Of a stretch of DNA of 64,000 bases, positions 44,917 through 54,753 are shown one piece after another. Origin of the DNA: Marinobacter sp. ATCH36 (GTDB lineage Bacteria; Pseudomonadota; Gammaproteobacteria; Pseudomonadales; Oleiphilaceae); the NCBI RefSeq assembly GCF_023555055.1, contig NZ_JAMJPL010000006.1, positions 62,001 to 126,000 of the forward strand, given 5' to 3'. The position numbers and the translations under genes were made by a program. The stretch's first letter is position 1. Each line of letters starts with the position of its first letter. Below the pieces are notes generated by a model. The model had not been told where the DNA came from and searched no databases. It saw only the letters and a program-made list of their open reading frames with translations.

Positions 44917-44959
44917 GTGTCGTAATCAACGCGTTGGCGTCAATTTCGAGTGCGCAATC

Positions 44960-46816
44960 TTACGTGTGATGGATTGTTCTGTCCAGCTCTCTGGGGTTTT
45001 TGGGGTAGTAACGCTCGGGCAGCCGTTCGATATGTGGAAAGAAACGGGTGTCTTTGTAGGGCATCTTCATAAAGCCGGAAACGCCAAGGCCGGTGATCTG
45101 GTCTACGGCAGAGAGGATTTCGCCCAATAGCTGGCTGAATTCACCCTCACGGTCCGGGTCCAGCAGCCGGTAGTGGCTGTGGATCTTGAGGTGGCGGGGC
45201 AGGGCTTCGAAGATGATCATGCCGGTGTGGTGGATGTCGTTCAGGGACTCCAGTGCGGTGATGATGGTTTGCGGCAGCACCAGGAATTCTTCCGGGTCGG
45301 GGCCGTCTTCGAAGTAGGAGTGCACACGGGATTCGTCTTCTACTTCCGGGGCCGCGCTGACTTCGTAGCGCAGTTGCATGCCGGGTTCTGTTATGAAGGG
45401 CTGGTCCGGTTCGTCTCGGTCTATGTGCAGGGTGTTGCGGGCATTGAACAGGCAGCTCTTGAAGATCCCTTGGCGGTAGATGGCCTGGGCCAGGTTGACC
45501 ATGTTGTTGACGGCGCGGATGAAGGCGCCCTTCAGATTGGGGTCGTGCAGGTTCAGTGAGGTGTCTATGTAGACGCCATCGGTTTCCCAGCGCACGGCGA
45601 GGCCGCCCTCGACGGGGTATCGCCCCAGCCTGCTGACGGCTGCCAGGAAGGCCTTTTCTGTTTCCCCCATGCCCTGCATGAAGTTCTTGTAGTAACGGTC
45701 CAGCTGAACGTCGTTGACGTCGTTGAGGGTTTCCGGAGCACCTTCCTGGCGCAGGAAGGATTTGCGGGAGCTGTACACCACGGTGTCTATTTCATGGTCT
45801 GAGGGCCGTGTCCACACGGGTACCAGCGGCGCAAGCGGCGGCTCTGGCAGGTCGATCATCACCGTGCGCGCCATTCTTGGCATTTCCTGCAGATAGTAAT
45901 CGCCGGCCTGTCGACGGGTTTCCGGATCCGGCGACAGCATGCCGTCGAGCATGCGGGCAAACTCCATGGGCAGCCCGAGGGAGGTGGATGGAATCGCCTG
46001 ATGGCCAAAACGGCACGATTGGCCGGAAGCCAGCGCATAGAGTGTTCCGGCGGCACCCTGTTCATCGAAGCGGGGGGAGGACAGACCGCCGTTCAACTGC
46101 TCTTCGCCAATAAAATAGACATCCCCCAGCCGGGCATTGGTCTGCTGCAGGTTGTCGGACATCAGTTCCATCACATTGGTGGTAAGGAACTGCTGGTTGG
46201 CGTCGAGCTGCGCGAACACTGACGAGCCCCAGTCAATCAGGGCAATGTTTTCGGTGCTGGCATCGAACACCAGGTTGGATGGTTTGATGTCACCGTGCAC
46301 GATGGGGCGCCCAGAGGGGCCGTTCTCGCGGCGCAGGTTGCGAAGGATATCGGCCAGCTGGCCGGCGATGCGTATCACCACCCGTGGTTTCAGGCGGCCT
46401 TCCCGCAAGGAAACTTCTTCCAGGTTCAGGCCGGCGGCCCGTTCCATCACCAGGATGGGCTGGTTGTGGGCCCGTTGATAGGCAATCAGCCGGGGAACTC
46501 TGGGGTGGCGGACCTGTTCGAGGATGTAGGCTTCGTCCTCTAGTCGGTCCTGCAGGTGTTGGGGCAGATTGACGCGGGTGAATTTGAATACGTGTTCCGG
46601 GCCCGTGTTGTCCGGAGTCGGCAGGCGGCCTGCAAACACGAAGCCGTAGGCACCCTTGCCGATCAGTTCAATATCCCGGTAGCCCAGTTGGCGGAGCTGG
46701 GTGGTACAGAGCGCCACCCAGTCCTTGAGCTTCTTGGCATCGTCATGGCTGAGCAGGTAGACCGACTGCTCTTCGGGTATATAGAACTGCTGCAGTTGTG
46801 TCTTCTGCTCAGCCAT
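44960..46816 (-). CDS. Hanks-type Ser/Thr protein kinase coupled to the branched-chain dehydrogenase operon
   Basis: The 618-residue protein has a kinase domain at about 45-320: GKGAYGFVF loop (53-61), Lys78, Glu95, catalytic HGDIKPSN (174-181) and DWG (195-197) in place of DFG. There is no membrane helix. Residues about 330-618 are a novel-looking soluble domain. Its ATG is 6 bases after the E2 stop, with GAGGA overlapping that stop, so it is translated with the dehydrogenase genes. It may regulate the complex, as eukaryotic BCKDH kinase does, but that kinase is of another fold. Inference from position. Confidence 0.85.
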   Translation of the reverse strand: MAEQKTQLQQFYIPEEQSVYLLSHDDAKKLKDWVALCTTQLRQLGYRDIELIGKGAYGFVFAGRLPTPDNTGPEHVFKFTRVNLPQHLQDRLEDEAYILEQVRHPRVPRLIAYQRAHNQPILVMERAAGLNLEEVSLREGRLKPRVVIRIAGQLADILRNLRRENGPSGRPIVHGDIKPSNLVFDASTENIALIDWGSSVFAQLDANQQFLTTNVMELMSDNLQQTNARLGDVYFIGEEQLNGGLSSPRFDEQGAAGTLYALASGQSCRFGHQAIPSTSLGLPMEFARMLDGMLSPDPETRRQAGDYYLQEMPRMARTVMIDLPEPPLAPLVPVWTRPSDHEIDTVVYSSRKSFLRQEGAPETLNDVNDVQLDRYYKNFMQGMGETEKAFLAAVSRLGRYPVEGGLAVRWETDGVYIDTSLNLHDPNLKGAFIRAVNNMVNLAQAIYRQGIFKSCLFNARNTLHIDRDEPDQPFITEPGMQLRYEVSAAPEVEDESRVHSYFEDGPDPEEFLVLPQTIITALESLNDIHHTGMIIFEALPRHLKIHSHYRLLDPDREGEFSQLLGEILSAVDQITGLGVSGFMKMPYKDTRFFPHIERLPERYYPKNPRELDRTIHHT

Positions 46817-46822
46817 AGGTCC

Positions 46823-48409
46823 TCAGCCCAGATGCAACAGCATGGATTGCGGCGATTCCAGGTAGCCTTTCCAGCGGTTGCAGAAACGGGCAATGGTGCC
46901 GCCATCGATGATGCGGTGATCGCCCGCCCAGCTCACGGTCATGATCGCCCGTTCCACCACCTGGCCGTTGGCGTCGAAGCGTGGCAGTTTCTGGGTCCGG
47001 CCCAGGGCCACAATCGCGACTTCCGGCGCGTTGATGATGGGCGAGGCGTAGGTGCCGCCGAGTGCGCCGATGTTGGAGATGGTGATGGTGCCGCCTTTCA
47101 GATCCTCCTGGCTGACGCGGCCCGAACGGGCTGCCTCGGTCAGGCGGGCGACCTCATCGGCTATGCCAAGCAGGGTAAGGCTCTCTACGCCTTTGACGTT
47201 GGGAACCATCAGCCCCGCCTTGCCATCTACCGCCATGCCGATATTGCACTGGGGCAGGTAATGGATCTCCGTAACGTCGTCGTTGACGCGGCTGTTAAGT
47301 ACCGGGAATTCCTGTACCGCAAGGGCCATGGCCTTCATGACGAAGGGCATTAGTGTCAGCCGTGAGCCACTGGCTTCGGCTTCTGGTTTGAGCTGTTCCC
47401 GCAGTTTCAGCAGGTCAGTGACGTCGATGTCCTCGCTATAGATGAAGTGAGGGATCGTGGTTGCCGATACAGTCATGCTGCGAGCCATGGCGGCTTTCAT
47501 ACCACGGATCGGCTCGATGCGGACTTCCTGATCGCGCTCCGGCTTCCTGTGTCCACCGCCAGTTCTTGCAGGTTGGGATTCGCTGGTGTGCTCCTGGTCT
47601 GCGGGTTTATCCAGGTGAGCCAGTACATCGGCTTTAAGCACCCGGCCATCCTTGCCGGAGCCGGCGATATCTGCCAGGTTCAGCTCATGTTCCCGCACCA
47701 GCCGGCGAACAGCGGGGCTGGCGGGGATTCGCTGCCGGTTTCCCGTGGCGACCGGTTTTGCGGTTGGCGCCGGGGATTCCGGCGCTGGCCTTGATTCGGC
47801 TTTCGCCTCAGTGGGCTCGTCACGGTCGCGTGGAATAAACGCGAACAGCGGCGAGTGCACCCGGGCCATGGCCTGTTGCTGGTGATACAGTTTGGTGACG
47901 CGGCCGGCTTTGGGCGCGGTGATCTCCACCATCGCCTTGTCGGTCATCACATCCACTACCGGCTGATCTTCCTCGATCTCGTCGCCCTCGGCCACGCGCC
48001 ATTCCACCACTTCGCACTCGACGATACCTTCGCCGATGTCCGGCAGGATGAAGTCTTCGGTGGCGTCGTCAGCCTCTGGTTTATTGACGCTGGCCTGCTG
48101 TTTTGTCGCAGGTGCTTCGCTGGCGGCCTCTGTGGCCGGATGCTGTGGCTCCGCAGACTGATCGTTGTCGCCACCTTCTTCCACCAGTTCGAAAAGCGGG
48201 GCATGAACCTTCGCGATGTCCCCTTCCTTGTGGTAGAGCCGGGTGACTTTGCCCCGGTAAGGCGCCGGAATTTCCACCAGGGCCTTGTCGGTCATTACCT
48301 CGGCTACCGGTTGGTCTTCTTCGATGATGTCTCCTTCTGCGACCAGCCATTTGACCAGTTCGCACTCCACGATACCTTCGCCGATATCGGGCAGTATAAA
48401 ATCACTCAT
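46823..48409 (-). CDS. bkdB: Branched-chain 2-oxo acid dehydrogenase E2 with two lipoyl domains
   Basis: The acyltransferase core of the complex, 528 residues. Two lipoyl domains hold the modified lysines Lys42 and Lys158 in MTDKA motifs; Pro/Ala/Glu-rich linkers follow each. A peripheral-subunit-binding domain lies at about 227-265 and the catalytic domain ends with the GDHRIIDGG motif (His and Asp of the active site). Having two lipoyl domains is unusual for bacterial BkdB, which usually has one. No E3 gene is nearby. Confidence 0.9.
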   Translation of the reverse strand: MSDFILPDIGEGIVECELVKWLVAEGDIIEEDQPVAEVMTDKALVEIPAPYRGKVTRLYHKEGDIAKVHAPLFELVEEGGDNDQSAEPQHPATEAASEAPATKQQASVNKPEADDATEDFILPDIGEGIVECEVVEWRVAEGDEIEEDQPVVDVMTDKAMVEITAPKAGRVTKLYHQQQAMARVHSPLFAFIPRDRDEPTEAKAESRPAPESPAPTAKPVATGNRQRIPASPAVRRLVREHELNLADIAGSGKDGRVLKADVLAHLDKPADQEHTSESQPARTGGGHRKPERDQEVRIEPIRGMKAAMARSMTVSATTIPHFIYSEDIDVTDLLKLREQLKPEAEASGSRLTLMPFVMKAMALAVQEFPVLNSRVNDDVTEIHYLPQCNIGMAVDGKAGLMVPNVKGVESLTLLGIADEVARLTEAARSGRVSQEDLKGGTITISNIGALGGTYASPIINAPEVAIVALGRTQKLPRFDANGQVVERAIMTVSWAGDHRIIDGGTIARFCNRWKGYLESPQSMLLHLG

Positions 48410-48435
48410 GATTGCTCTCCTGTCCTGATATCAAC

Positions 48436-49413
48436 CTAGAATTCCATGCTCGACCTGATGGCTTCATGGACCTTCAGGTGATTGGGCAGGTGCTCTTTTT
48501 CCAGCACCAGCGGGAAGGGAGTGTCCATCCCGGTAACCCTTGCAATGGGGGATTCCAGGTACAGGAAGCAACGTTCCTGAATGGTTGCCGCAATTTCGCC
48601 GGCAAAACCGCCGGTCAGCGGGGCTTCATGGGTAACCACCAGGCGTCCGGTCTTGAACACCGAGTTGGCCACGGTTTCCACGTCCCAGGGCAGGATGGTT
48701 CTCAGGTCGATGACTTCACAGGAAATGCCGTCTTTCTCCGCCGCCTCGACGGCCTGTTCAACCACATCCATCTGCGCGCCCCAGCCCAGCACGGTCACGT
48801 CCGTGCCTTCCTTGAGAACTTCGGCCTCGCCCAGCGGCAGCCGGTAGTCCTCCTCCGGTACCTCGCCGACGGAGGCGCGGTAGAGCCGTTTGGGCTCAAA
48901 GAAAAGGGTCGGGTTCTGATCATGAATGGCGGCCAGCAACAGACCTTTGGCCTGATGCGGGTTGCGCGGTACCACAACTTTCAGGCCCGGCGTGTGGGCA
49001 AAATAGGCTTCCGGCGATTGCGAGTGGTAAAGCCCACCTGCAATGCCTCCGCCATAGGGGGCACGAATGGTCAGCCCGCCCACATTGAAAAGGTTGCCGG
49101 AGCGGTAGCGGAACTTGGCGGACTCGTTCACGATCTGGTCGAAGGCCGGGAAGATATAGTCGGCAAACTGAATCTCGGCTACCGGCACGGAACCCTGGGC
49201 CGCCAGACCGTTGGCAAAGCCGATAATGCCTTGCTCCACCAGTGGCGTGTTGAAGCAGCGGGCCTTGCCGTATTTCTGTTGCAGGTTGCTGGTGGCACGG
49301 AAAACGCCGCCGAACACACCCACGTCTTCACCGAAGCACAGTACCCGTTCGTTGGCGGCCATGGCGGTGTCGAGGGCGTTGTTGATGGCCTGGAGCATAT
49401 TCATCTGTGTCAT
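48436..49413 (-). CDS. bkdA2: Branched-chain 2-oxo acid dehydrogenase E1 beta
   Basis: The 325-residue protein matches E1 beta in length. It carries the [15 protein letters not shown] start, the [15 protein letters not shown] segment and the C-terminal GMDTPFP near the end of the fold. With E1 alpha it binds thiamin diphosphate and decarboxylates keto acids of Val, Leu and Ile. Its start overlaps the E1 alpha stop by four bases. Confidence 0.92.
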   Translation of the reverse strand: MTQMNMLQAINNALDTAMAANERVLCFGEDVGVFGGVFRATSNLQQKYGKARCFNTPLVEQGIIGFANGLAAQGSVPVAEIQFADYIFPAFDQIVNESAKFRYRSGNLFNVGGLTIRAPYGGGIAGGLYHSQSPEAYFAHTPGLKVVVPRNPHQAKGLLLAAIHDQNPTLFFEPKRLYRASVGEVPEEDYRLPLGEAEVLKEGTDVTVLGWGAQMDVVEQAVEAAEKDGISCEVIDLRTILPWDVETVANSVFKTGRLVVTHEAPLTGGFAGEIAATIQERCFLYLESPIARVTGMDTPFPLVLEKEHLPNHLKVHEAIRSSMEF

Positions 49414-50612
49414 CTCAGGCCTCCTTCTTGGCTTGTTCCTTTGGCGTGTTCCGCACTCTTCGGGTATTCATCCGGATGCCGGCGAATATGCGCCTTGAGT
49501 TTGTCGAACTGCTCGGCCAGAACTGGCGGTACTTGGTCGTAGACATCACTGACCAGGGTGTCGAGCGCCGGTGGTGGACGTTTCTGGGCCCGCTTCATGG
49601 TTTCCAGAACCTCGCGGCGCATGTTTTCCTGAAGCTGCTTCTCGTCGTCCTCGCCCCACCACTTTTTGCGTTCGAGCCAGAGGCGCATGCGCAGGATCGG
49701 ATCTTTCTCGCGCCACACGGCTTCCTCATCTTTGCTGCGGTAACCGGAGGGATCATCGGAGGACGAGTGCGCGGCCAGGCGATAACTCATGGCCTCAATC
49801 AGCACCGGACGGTTGTATTCAACGGCCAGCTTTCGCGCTTCCTGCGTAGCCTGATACATGGCCAGGATATCGTTACCATCGACCCGGATCACGTCCATCT
49901 TGTAGCCGTAGGCCCGGGGTGCCACGCCATCGGCGGCAAACTGTTCGGCGGCCGGGGTGGAGATGGCGTAACCGTTGTTGCGGCACAGGAAAATCACCGG
50001 CACACGGTGCACAGCCGCCATATTCAGGGCGGCGTGGAAGTCGCCCTCCGAGGCGGCGCCTTCGCCGAAATAGGTAATGGTGCAGTGGCCTTCGCCTGCC
50101 ATTTTCTGGCCATAGGCGTAACCGGTGGCCTGGGGGATCTGGGTAGCCAGGGGCGACGAGATGGTCATGTAGTTGAGCTTGCTGGAACCATAATGCACTG
50201 GCATCTGGCGGCCCTTACCATAGTCCAGCTCGTTGCCGAACAGCTGGTTCATGAACTCGTCGATAGAGAAACCGCGATAGGCGAGGGCGCCCTGTTCCCG
50301 GTACTGCGCCATGATCATGTCGGCATCATCCAGTGCAGCGGTACTGCCAATAACCGCCGCTTCCTCGCCAGTGCACTGCATGTAGAAGCTTAAACGCCCC
50401 TGGCGCTGGGCGGCGAGCATGCGCTCATCAAGAATCCGGGTGGTGACCATCGCGCGGTATATGCGAAGGGCCTTGTCTTTATCGAGGTCAGGTGCCTTGG
50501 CGCCCTTATAAAGCGAACCGTCCTGCTTGAGCAACTTGAAGGTAGGAATACGGAATTCCGCACCATCGGTAAAAGCCGGGGAATAAACAACTCTGGATTT
50601 TGTTGTTGTCAT
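49410..50612 (-). CDS. bkdA1: Branched-chain 2-oxo acid dehydrogenase E1 alpha
   Basis: A 400-residue E1 alpha with the thiamin-diphosphate motif starting at [13 protein letters not shown] and ending near CRNNGYAIS. The loop with [13 protein letters not shown] carries the serine residues that are phosphorylated in mitochondrial E1 alpha. Whether the adjacent kinase acts there is unknown. ATG 50612 follows AGGAAGAGG. First gene of the operon, with an LiuR-like site about 120 bases upstream. Confidence 0.92.
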   Translation of the reverse strand: MTTTKSRVVYSPAFTDGAEFRIPTFKLLKQDGSLYKGAKAPDLDKDKALRIYRAMVTTRILDERMLAAQRQGRLSFYMQCTGEEAAVIGSTAALDDADMIMAQYREQGALAYRGFSIDEFMNQLFGNELDYGKGRQMPVHYGSSKLNYMTISSPLATQIPQATGYAYGQKMAGEGHCTITYFGEGAASEGDFHAALNMAAVHRVPVIFLCRNNGYAISTPAAEQFAADGVAPRAYGYKMDVIRVDGNDILAMYQATQEARKLAVEYNRPVLIEAMSYRLAAHSSSDDPSGYRSKDEEAVWREKDPILRMRLWLERKKWWGEDDEKQLQENMRREVLETMKRAQKRPPPALDTLVSDVYDQVPPVLAEQFDKLKAHIRRHPDEYPKSAEHAKGTSQEGGLR

Positions 50613-50730
50613 AATCCTCTTCCTGGGGTAATGGCCTGAGGAACAAAACACCCCTTATGAGGGTGTCGATGTTTTTTTGAGTATAGCCAACCTGACAGAA
50701 CCTGGTGCGGCTCCGGTCAAAATCCGCTAA

Positions 50731-50750
50731 AGTTTACCTTAACGTAAACT
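50731..50750. promoter_or_regulatory. LiuR-like palindrome upstream of the bkd operon
   Basis: AGTTTACCTTAACGTAAACT is symmetric at 18 of 20 positions. Its core TTTAC-N6-GTAAA is one base from the LiuR consensus (TTTACGTTAACGTAAA), a MerR-family regulator of branched-chain amino acid breakdown in gammaproteobacteria. It lies in the gap between yaeQ and bkdA1. No LiuR gene is in the window. Confidence 0.7.
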
Positions 50751-50782
50751 GTATGGTTCTGGTAGTCCCGGGCGAAGGAATT

Positions 50783-51325
50783 TTATTCGGGATAGAGGAG
50801 CTCAGGGGTAACGCTGACAACGGTCTCCTCGTTGCCAATATTCAAGGTTCCGTCCTGAACGGTGCACTGGAGGCTCATGCCGCGTTCGGAAAGGGCTGCG
50901 AGTGACTCTGTATCTTCCGGTGGCAGATTGATAATGGTGAGGTTGTTGAAGCGGGTCAGCTTGCCCTGGTGCTTTTCCCACCACGGGGGCACAGCGCGGC
51001 CGCCGTAAGTGTACAGGATTACCTGATCGGCCCGATTGCAGGCTTTACGCAGGCGGCTCTCGTCCGGCAGGCCGAGCTCGATCCACAGCTCGATTTCGTC
51101 ACTCAGGCTTTTCTGCCACAGGTCGGGTTCGTCGTCGGTGCTGATGCCTTTGGTGAATTCCAGGCTGTCACTGGCGTTCAGTATAAAGGCGAGCAGGCGT
51201 ATCATCATGCGCTCGTCAGTTTCTGACGGATGGCGGGCGACGGTGAGGTGATGGTCAGCGTAGTAGTGCCTGTCCATGTCAGCGATGTTAAGTGTCGCCT
51301 TGAAGATGGTTGCCTTGAGCGCCAT
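50783..51325 (-). CDS. yaeQ: YaeQ family protein
   Basis: A 180-residue soluble protein with the conserved N terminus ALKATIFKATLNIADMDRHYYADH and the later RLLAFILNAS and EIELWIELGLPDE segments of YaeQ. The fold is nuclease-like; E. coli YaeQ has been linked to rescue of RfaH-less haemolysin expression. The role here is unknown. Confidence 0.93.
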   Translation of the reverse strand: MALKATIFKATLNIADMDRHYYADHHLTVARHPSETDERMMIRLLAFILNASDSLEFTKGISTDDEPDLWQKSLSDEIELWIELGLPDESRLRKACNRADQVILYTYGGRAVPPWWEKHQGKLTRFNNLTIINLPPEDTESLAALSERGMSLQCTVQDGTLNIGNEETVVSVTPELLYPE

Positions 51326-51393
51326 TAGGCTTCCTGCATTGGTTTGGCTGGGGTGCTAGTGTAAATCAAATACCCAGTAGAGAAACAATAGCC

Positions 51394-51753
51394 ATGTCGA
51401 TGCTGTACGGTTTTCTGGTTCTGACGATGTACTTTATTGCCGGTGAGGCATTGAGAGTTTTGCTGTCGCTGCCGGTCAGTGGTGGAGTTATCGGTATGAT
51501 TCTGCTCACCCTGTCGCTGATGGTCAGAGGCTCTATCAGCGAGAGCCTGTCAGGCGCGAGCCAGGCACTGATTTCGGTACTGGTGCTGCTGATCATGCCG
51601 GGGGTGGTAGGCGTGTTTTTTGTGGCCGATGAGTTTTCAGGGCAATGGTTGGCGATTGCTGTTGCGCTGGCGCTGGGTACCCTGCTGAGCGTGCTCACGA
51701 CGTTATGGTTGATGCAGCGCTTCAGCGGGCATGAGGTGGATGGCCATGAGTGA
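51394..51753 (+). CDS. lrgA: CidA/LrgA family membrane protein
   Basis: A 119-residue protein with four membrane helices. The segment LLSLPVSGGVIGMILL is the family core. LrgA/CidA proteins act with LrgB in holin-like murein or metabolite (pyruvate, glycolate) transport. The next gene is lrgB, overlapping by eight bases. Confidence 0.9.
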   Translation: MSMLYGFLVLTMYFIAGEALRVLLSLPVSGGVIGMILLTLSLMVRGSISESLSGASQALISVLVLLIMPGVVGVFFVADEFSGQWLAIAVALALGTLLSVLTTLWLMQRFSGHEVDGHE

Positions 51754-52477
51754 GCTGTCTGCCCGCTTTCAGGAATTGCTGGGCCTGCTCTCTGCCAGCC
51801 CGGTTTTGGCAATCGCCCTGACGTTGGGGGCATTTTTTGCCGGTAATCGCCTGTTCAGGCTACTGAGGCGACCGGTTTGGCTTCCGCCGATGCTGATTTC
51901 AGCCATGCTGGTTGGCGGGATGATCGCTGTGCTGGCGATCGACTACAGCGATTATAGCGACGGTGCCCAGTGGCTAACGGTACTGCTGGGCCCTGCGACG
52001 GTGGCGCTGGGAGTGCCGCTGTACCAACAGATGCATCATATCCGTGCACTATGGCGCCCCATTTTATTTACCCTGCCGGTGGCAGCCATGATGGCTGCCG
52101 TGTATGCCGTGGTCATCGCCGGTTTGATGGGCGCCTCTCCGGAGGTTCTGGCGTCACTGGCGCCGAAGTCGGTGACAGCACCCATAGCGATCGGCATTAC
52201 CGAGCAACTGGGCGGCTCCGTGTCACTGATGATGGGCGGGTTGCTGATTACCGGCATACTGGCCACGCTGTTTGTTGACCTGGTTGCCCGTTGGCTCTCC
52301 ATCACCGACCCACGCATCCTCGGTCTTGCGTTGGGGTTGAACGGTCATGCTCTGGGCACGGCGAGGGCATTCGAAATAAGCCCTGCCGCGGGCGCTTTTG
52401 CCTCCCTGGGCATGGGGCTGACGGGCATTTTTACCGCGCTCATCCTGCCACTCGCTTTTCGGCTCATCGGTATCTGA
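51746..52477 (+). CDS. lrgB: LrgB family membrane protein
   Basis: A 243-residue protein with seven or more membrane helices and the LrgB core KSVTAPIAIGITEQLGG and the NGHALGTARAFE segment. ATG 51746 is chosen for its overlap with the lrgA stop; upstream ATGs at 51731 and 51740 are possible. It acts with LrgA. Confidence 0.92.
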   Translation: MSELSARFQELLGLLSASPVLAIALTLGAFFAGNRLFRLLRRPVWLPPMLISAMLVGGMIAVLAIDYSDYSDGAQWLTVLLGPATVALGVPLYQQMHHIRALWRPILFTLPVAAMMAAVYAVVIAGLMGASPEVLASLAPKSVTAPIAIGITEQLGGSVSLMMGGLLITGILATLFVDLVARWLSITDPRILGLALGLNGHALGTARAFEISPAAGAFASLGMGLTGIFTALILPLAFRLIGI

Positions 52478-52533
52478 GGGCACTGACACAATTATTTGCA
52501 CAAAAACCGCTCAAAGGGGTTGCAAAGCCGCAT

Positions 52534-52552
52534 GGTAATGACAATAATTATC
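52534..52552. promoter_or_regulatory. Fur box upstream of bfd
   Basis: GGTAATGACAATAATTATC matches the 19-base Fur consensus at 16 of 19 positions. It lies 32 bases before the bfd start. Iron-bound Fur should repress bfd and perhaps bfr. Confidence 0.8.
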
Positions 52553-52584
52553 ACTACTTTTCATCGGCCCAGTGAGTAGCCCTG

Positions 52585-52791
52585 ATGTACGTTTGCCTTT
52601 GCCATGGTGTAACAGACCGAGAAATCCGTGAAGCCGCCGATAGCGGTGTCAGCTCCATGCGCCAGCTCGGCAGAGAGCTTGGCGTGGGTACCCAGTGTGG
52701 CCGTTGCGCCTGCACCGCGAGGGAGATTCTGCGTGAAAGCCGCGCTCCGGAGTATCTTGCCATGGCGAACATGCTGGCCCAGCCTGCCTGA
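52585..52791 (+). CDS. bfd: Bacterioferritin-associated ferredoxin
   Basis: The 68-residue protein has Cys4, Cys6, Cys38 and Cys41 (CLC and CGRC) that hold a [2Fe-2S] cluster. Bfd docks on bacterioferritin and delivers electrons to release iron. Position next to bfr and behind a Fur box fits that. Confidence 0.95.
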   Translation: MYVCLCHGVTDREIREAADSGVSSMRQLGRELGVGTQCGRCACTAREILRESRAPEYLAMANMLAQPA

Positions 52792-52892
52792 ACTGTCGTT
52801 TCGTGCATTCATTTCCCATTTGTGATTTTTTCTCTCTCGATGAAGGGCTATCCTTGTAGGTAATTCAAAATCAAGCAAGGAGAACCGTCATC

Positions 52893-53369
52893 ATGAAGGG
52901 CGACAAGAAAGTCATTCAGTTCCTCAATAAAGTGCTCGCCAACGAGCTTACCGCTATTAACCAGTATTTTCTCCATTCCCGCATGTACAAGGATTGGGGC
53001 ATCACCAAACTGGCAGAGAAGGAATACGAAGAGTCCATCGACGAAATGAAGCATGCGGATCAACTGATCGAGCGCATTTTGTTTTTGGAAGGGCTGCCCA
53101 ACCTTCAGGACCTTAACAAGCTGTTGATCGGCGAGAATGTCGAAGAAATGCTGTCCTGCGACCTCAAACTGGAAATGATTGCCCATAAAGACCTGAAAGA
53201 AGCTGTGATCTATTGCGAGCAGGTTCAGGACTTCACCAGCCGGGAGCTGTTCCGCGGAATCCTCGATAGCGAAGAGGAACATATTGACTGGCTCGAAACC
53301 CAGTTGGATATGATTGGCAAGATGGGCTTGCAGAACTACATTCAGCTTCAGTCTTCCTCGGGAGAGTAA
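52893..53369 (+). CDS. bfr: Bacterioferritin
   Basis: A 158-residue ferritin-like four-helix protein that stores iron in a 24-mer. Haem ligand Met52 is present (IDEMKHAD), as are ferroxidase residues Glu18, Glu51 and His54; further Glu and His lie in [16 protein letters not shown] upstream supports the start. It follows bfd by 101 bases. Confidence 0.96.
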   Translation: MKGDKKVIQFLNKVLANELTAINQYFLHSRMYKDWGITKLAEKEYEESIDEMKHADQLIERILFLEGLPNLQDLNKLLIGENVEEMLSCDLKLEMIAHKDLKEAVIYCEQVQDFTSRELFRGILDSEEEHIDWLETQLDMIGKMGLQNYIQLQSSSGE

Positions 53370-53375
53370 ACGATT

Positions 53376-54740
53376 GTGACAATGGATCTGTCCTGCTTTA
53401 AAGCCTACGACCTTCGCGGCCGCGTGCCGGACCAGCTTAACCCCCAGTTGGCGGAGCGCATTGGCCGCGCCTATGTGGAAGTCACCGGGGCCAAGCGTGT
53501 GATTGTCGGTTACGACATCCGCCTTTCCAGTCCTGAAATTGCCGATGCCCTGAGCTCTGGCCTAATGGCCGCCGGCGCCGATGTCTTTGATATTGGTCTG
53601 TGTGGCACCGAACTGGTCTACTTCGCCACCAGCCATTACAAGATGGACGGCGGCATCATGGTCACCGCCAGCCACAACCCCCGTGATCACAACGGCATGA
53701 AAATGGTGGGCCCGGACTCGCGTCCCATCAGCTCCGACAACGGCCTGAACAATATCCGCGACCGCGTGCCCGAGCCCTTCGCTGACGCGCCGAAACAGGG
53801 CAGCTACGAACCGTGGGAAGTCACCACTGCCTACATCGATCACCTGCTGGGTTATGTGGACGCCGGATCGCTCAAGCCAAAAACCATCGTGGTCAACGCG
53901 GGCAATGGAGGTGCGGGCCTGATCATCGACGAGCTGGAGCAACACCTGCCGTTTGATTTTGTGAAGATTCACCACGAAGCGGACGGACATTTTCCCCACG
54001 GTGTCCCCAATCCGCTGCTGGAAGAAAACCGTGCCGCTACAGCAGATGCGGTGATTGAGTATGGCGCCGCCATGGGCATCGCCTGGGATGGCGACTACGA
54101 CCGCTGCTTCTTCTTCGACGAAAACGGCCGCTTCATCGAGGGCTACTACATTGTCGGTCTGCTGGCAGACCAGTTCCTGCGCAAAACCGGCGGCGGCAAG
54201 GTCATCCACGACCCAAGGCTGACCTGGAACACCATCGACCTGGTCAAAGCCGCCGGTGGCGAGGCCATCGAAAGCAAGACCGGCCACGCCTTTATCAAGC
54301 AGCGCATGCGCGACGAAGACGCGGTGTACGGCGGCGAAATGAGCGCCCACCACTACTTCCGCGACTTCGCCTACTGCGACAGCGGCATGATCCCCTGGCT
54401 GCTGGTCGCCGAACGCCTGTGCCAGTCCGGCCAGACGCTATCCTCCCTCATCGACGCCCGCATCGAAGCCTACCCGGCCAGCGGCGAAATCAACCGCACC
54501 ATCGCCGACCCACCCAAAGTCATCGCAGCGATTGAGGCGAAATACAGCGTAGGCGCCAAAAACGTCTCCCACATCGACGGTGCAAGCATCGAATTCGACG
54601 ACTGGCGCTTCAACCTACGGATGTCCAACACCGAACCGGTTGTTCGCCTGAACGTCGAATCGCGTGGTGATATTCCGTTGATGAAGGAAAAAACGGCGGA
54701 ATTGCTGGCGGAAATGGAGCGATTAAATACCGACGGCTAA
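53376..54740 (+). CDS. Phosphomannomutase/phosphoglucomutase
   Basis: The 454-residue protein has the phosphoserine loop TASHNPRDHNGMK, the metal-binding DGDYDRCFFFD loop and the GGEMSAHHYF sugar loop of the alpha-D-phosphohexomutase family. It makes mannose 1-phosphate or glucose 1-phosphate for cell-surface sugars. GTG 53376 has GGGAGAG at a good distance; ATG 53382 is the alternative. The C-terminal quarter uses a notably GC-rich codon set. Confidence 0.92.
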   Translation: MTMDLSCFKAYDLRGRVPDQLNPQLAERIGRAYVEVTGAKRVIVGYDIRLSSPEIADALSSGLMAAGADVFDIGLCGTELVYFATSHYKMDGGIMVTASHNPRDHNGMKMVGPDSRPISSDNGLNNIRDRVPEPFADAPKQGSYEPWEVTTAYIDHLLGYVDAGSLKPKTIVVNAGNGGAGLIIDELEQHLPFDFVKIHHEADGHFPHGVPNPLLEENRAATADAVIEYGAAMGIAWDGDYDRCFFFDENGRFIEGYYIVGLLADQFLRKTGGGKVIHDPRLTWNTIDLVKAAGGEAIESKTGHAFIKQRMRDEDAVYGGEMSAHHYFRDFAYCDSGMIPWLLVAERLCQSGQTLSSLIDARIEAYPASGEINRTIADPPKVIAAIEAKYSVGAKNVSHIDGASIEFDDWRFNLRMSNTEPVVRLNVESRGDIPLMKEKTAELLAEMERLNTDG

Positions 54741-54753
54741 GTCAAAGCTCTGG

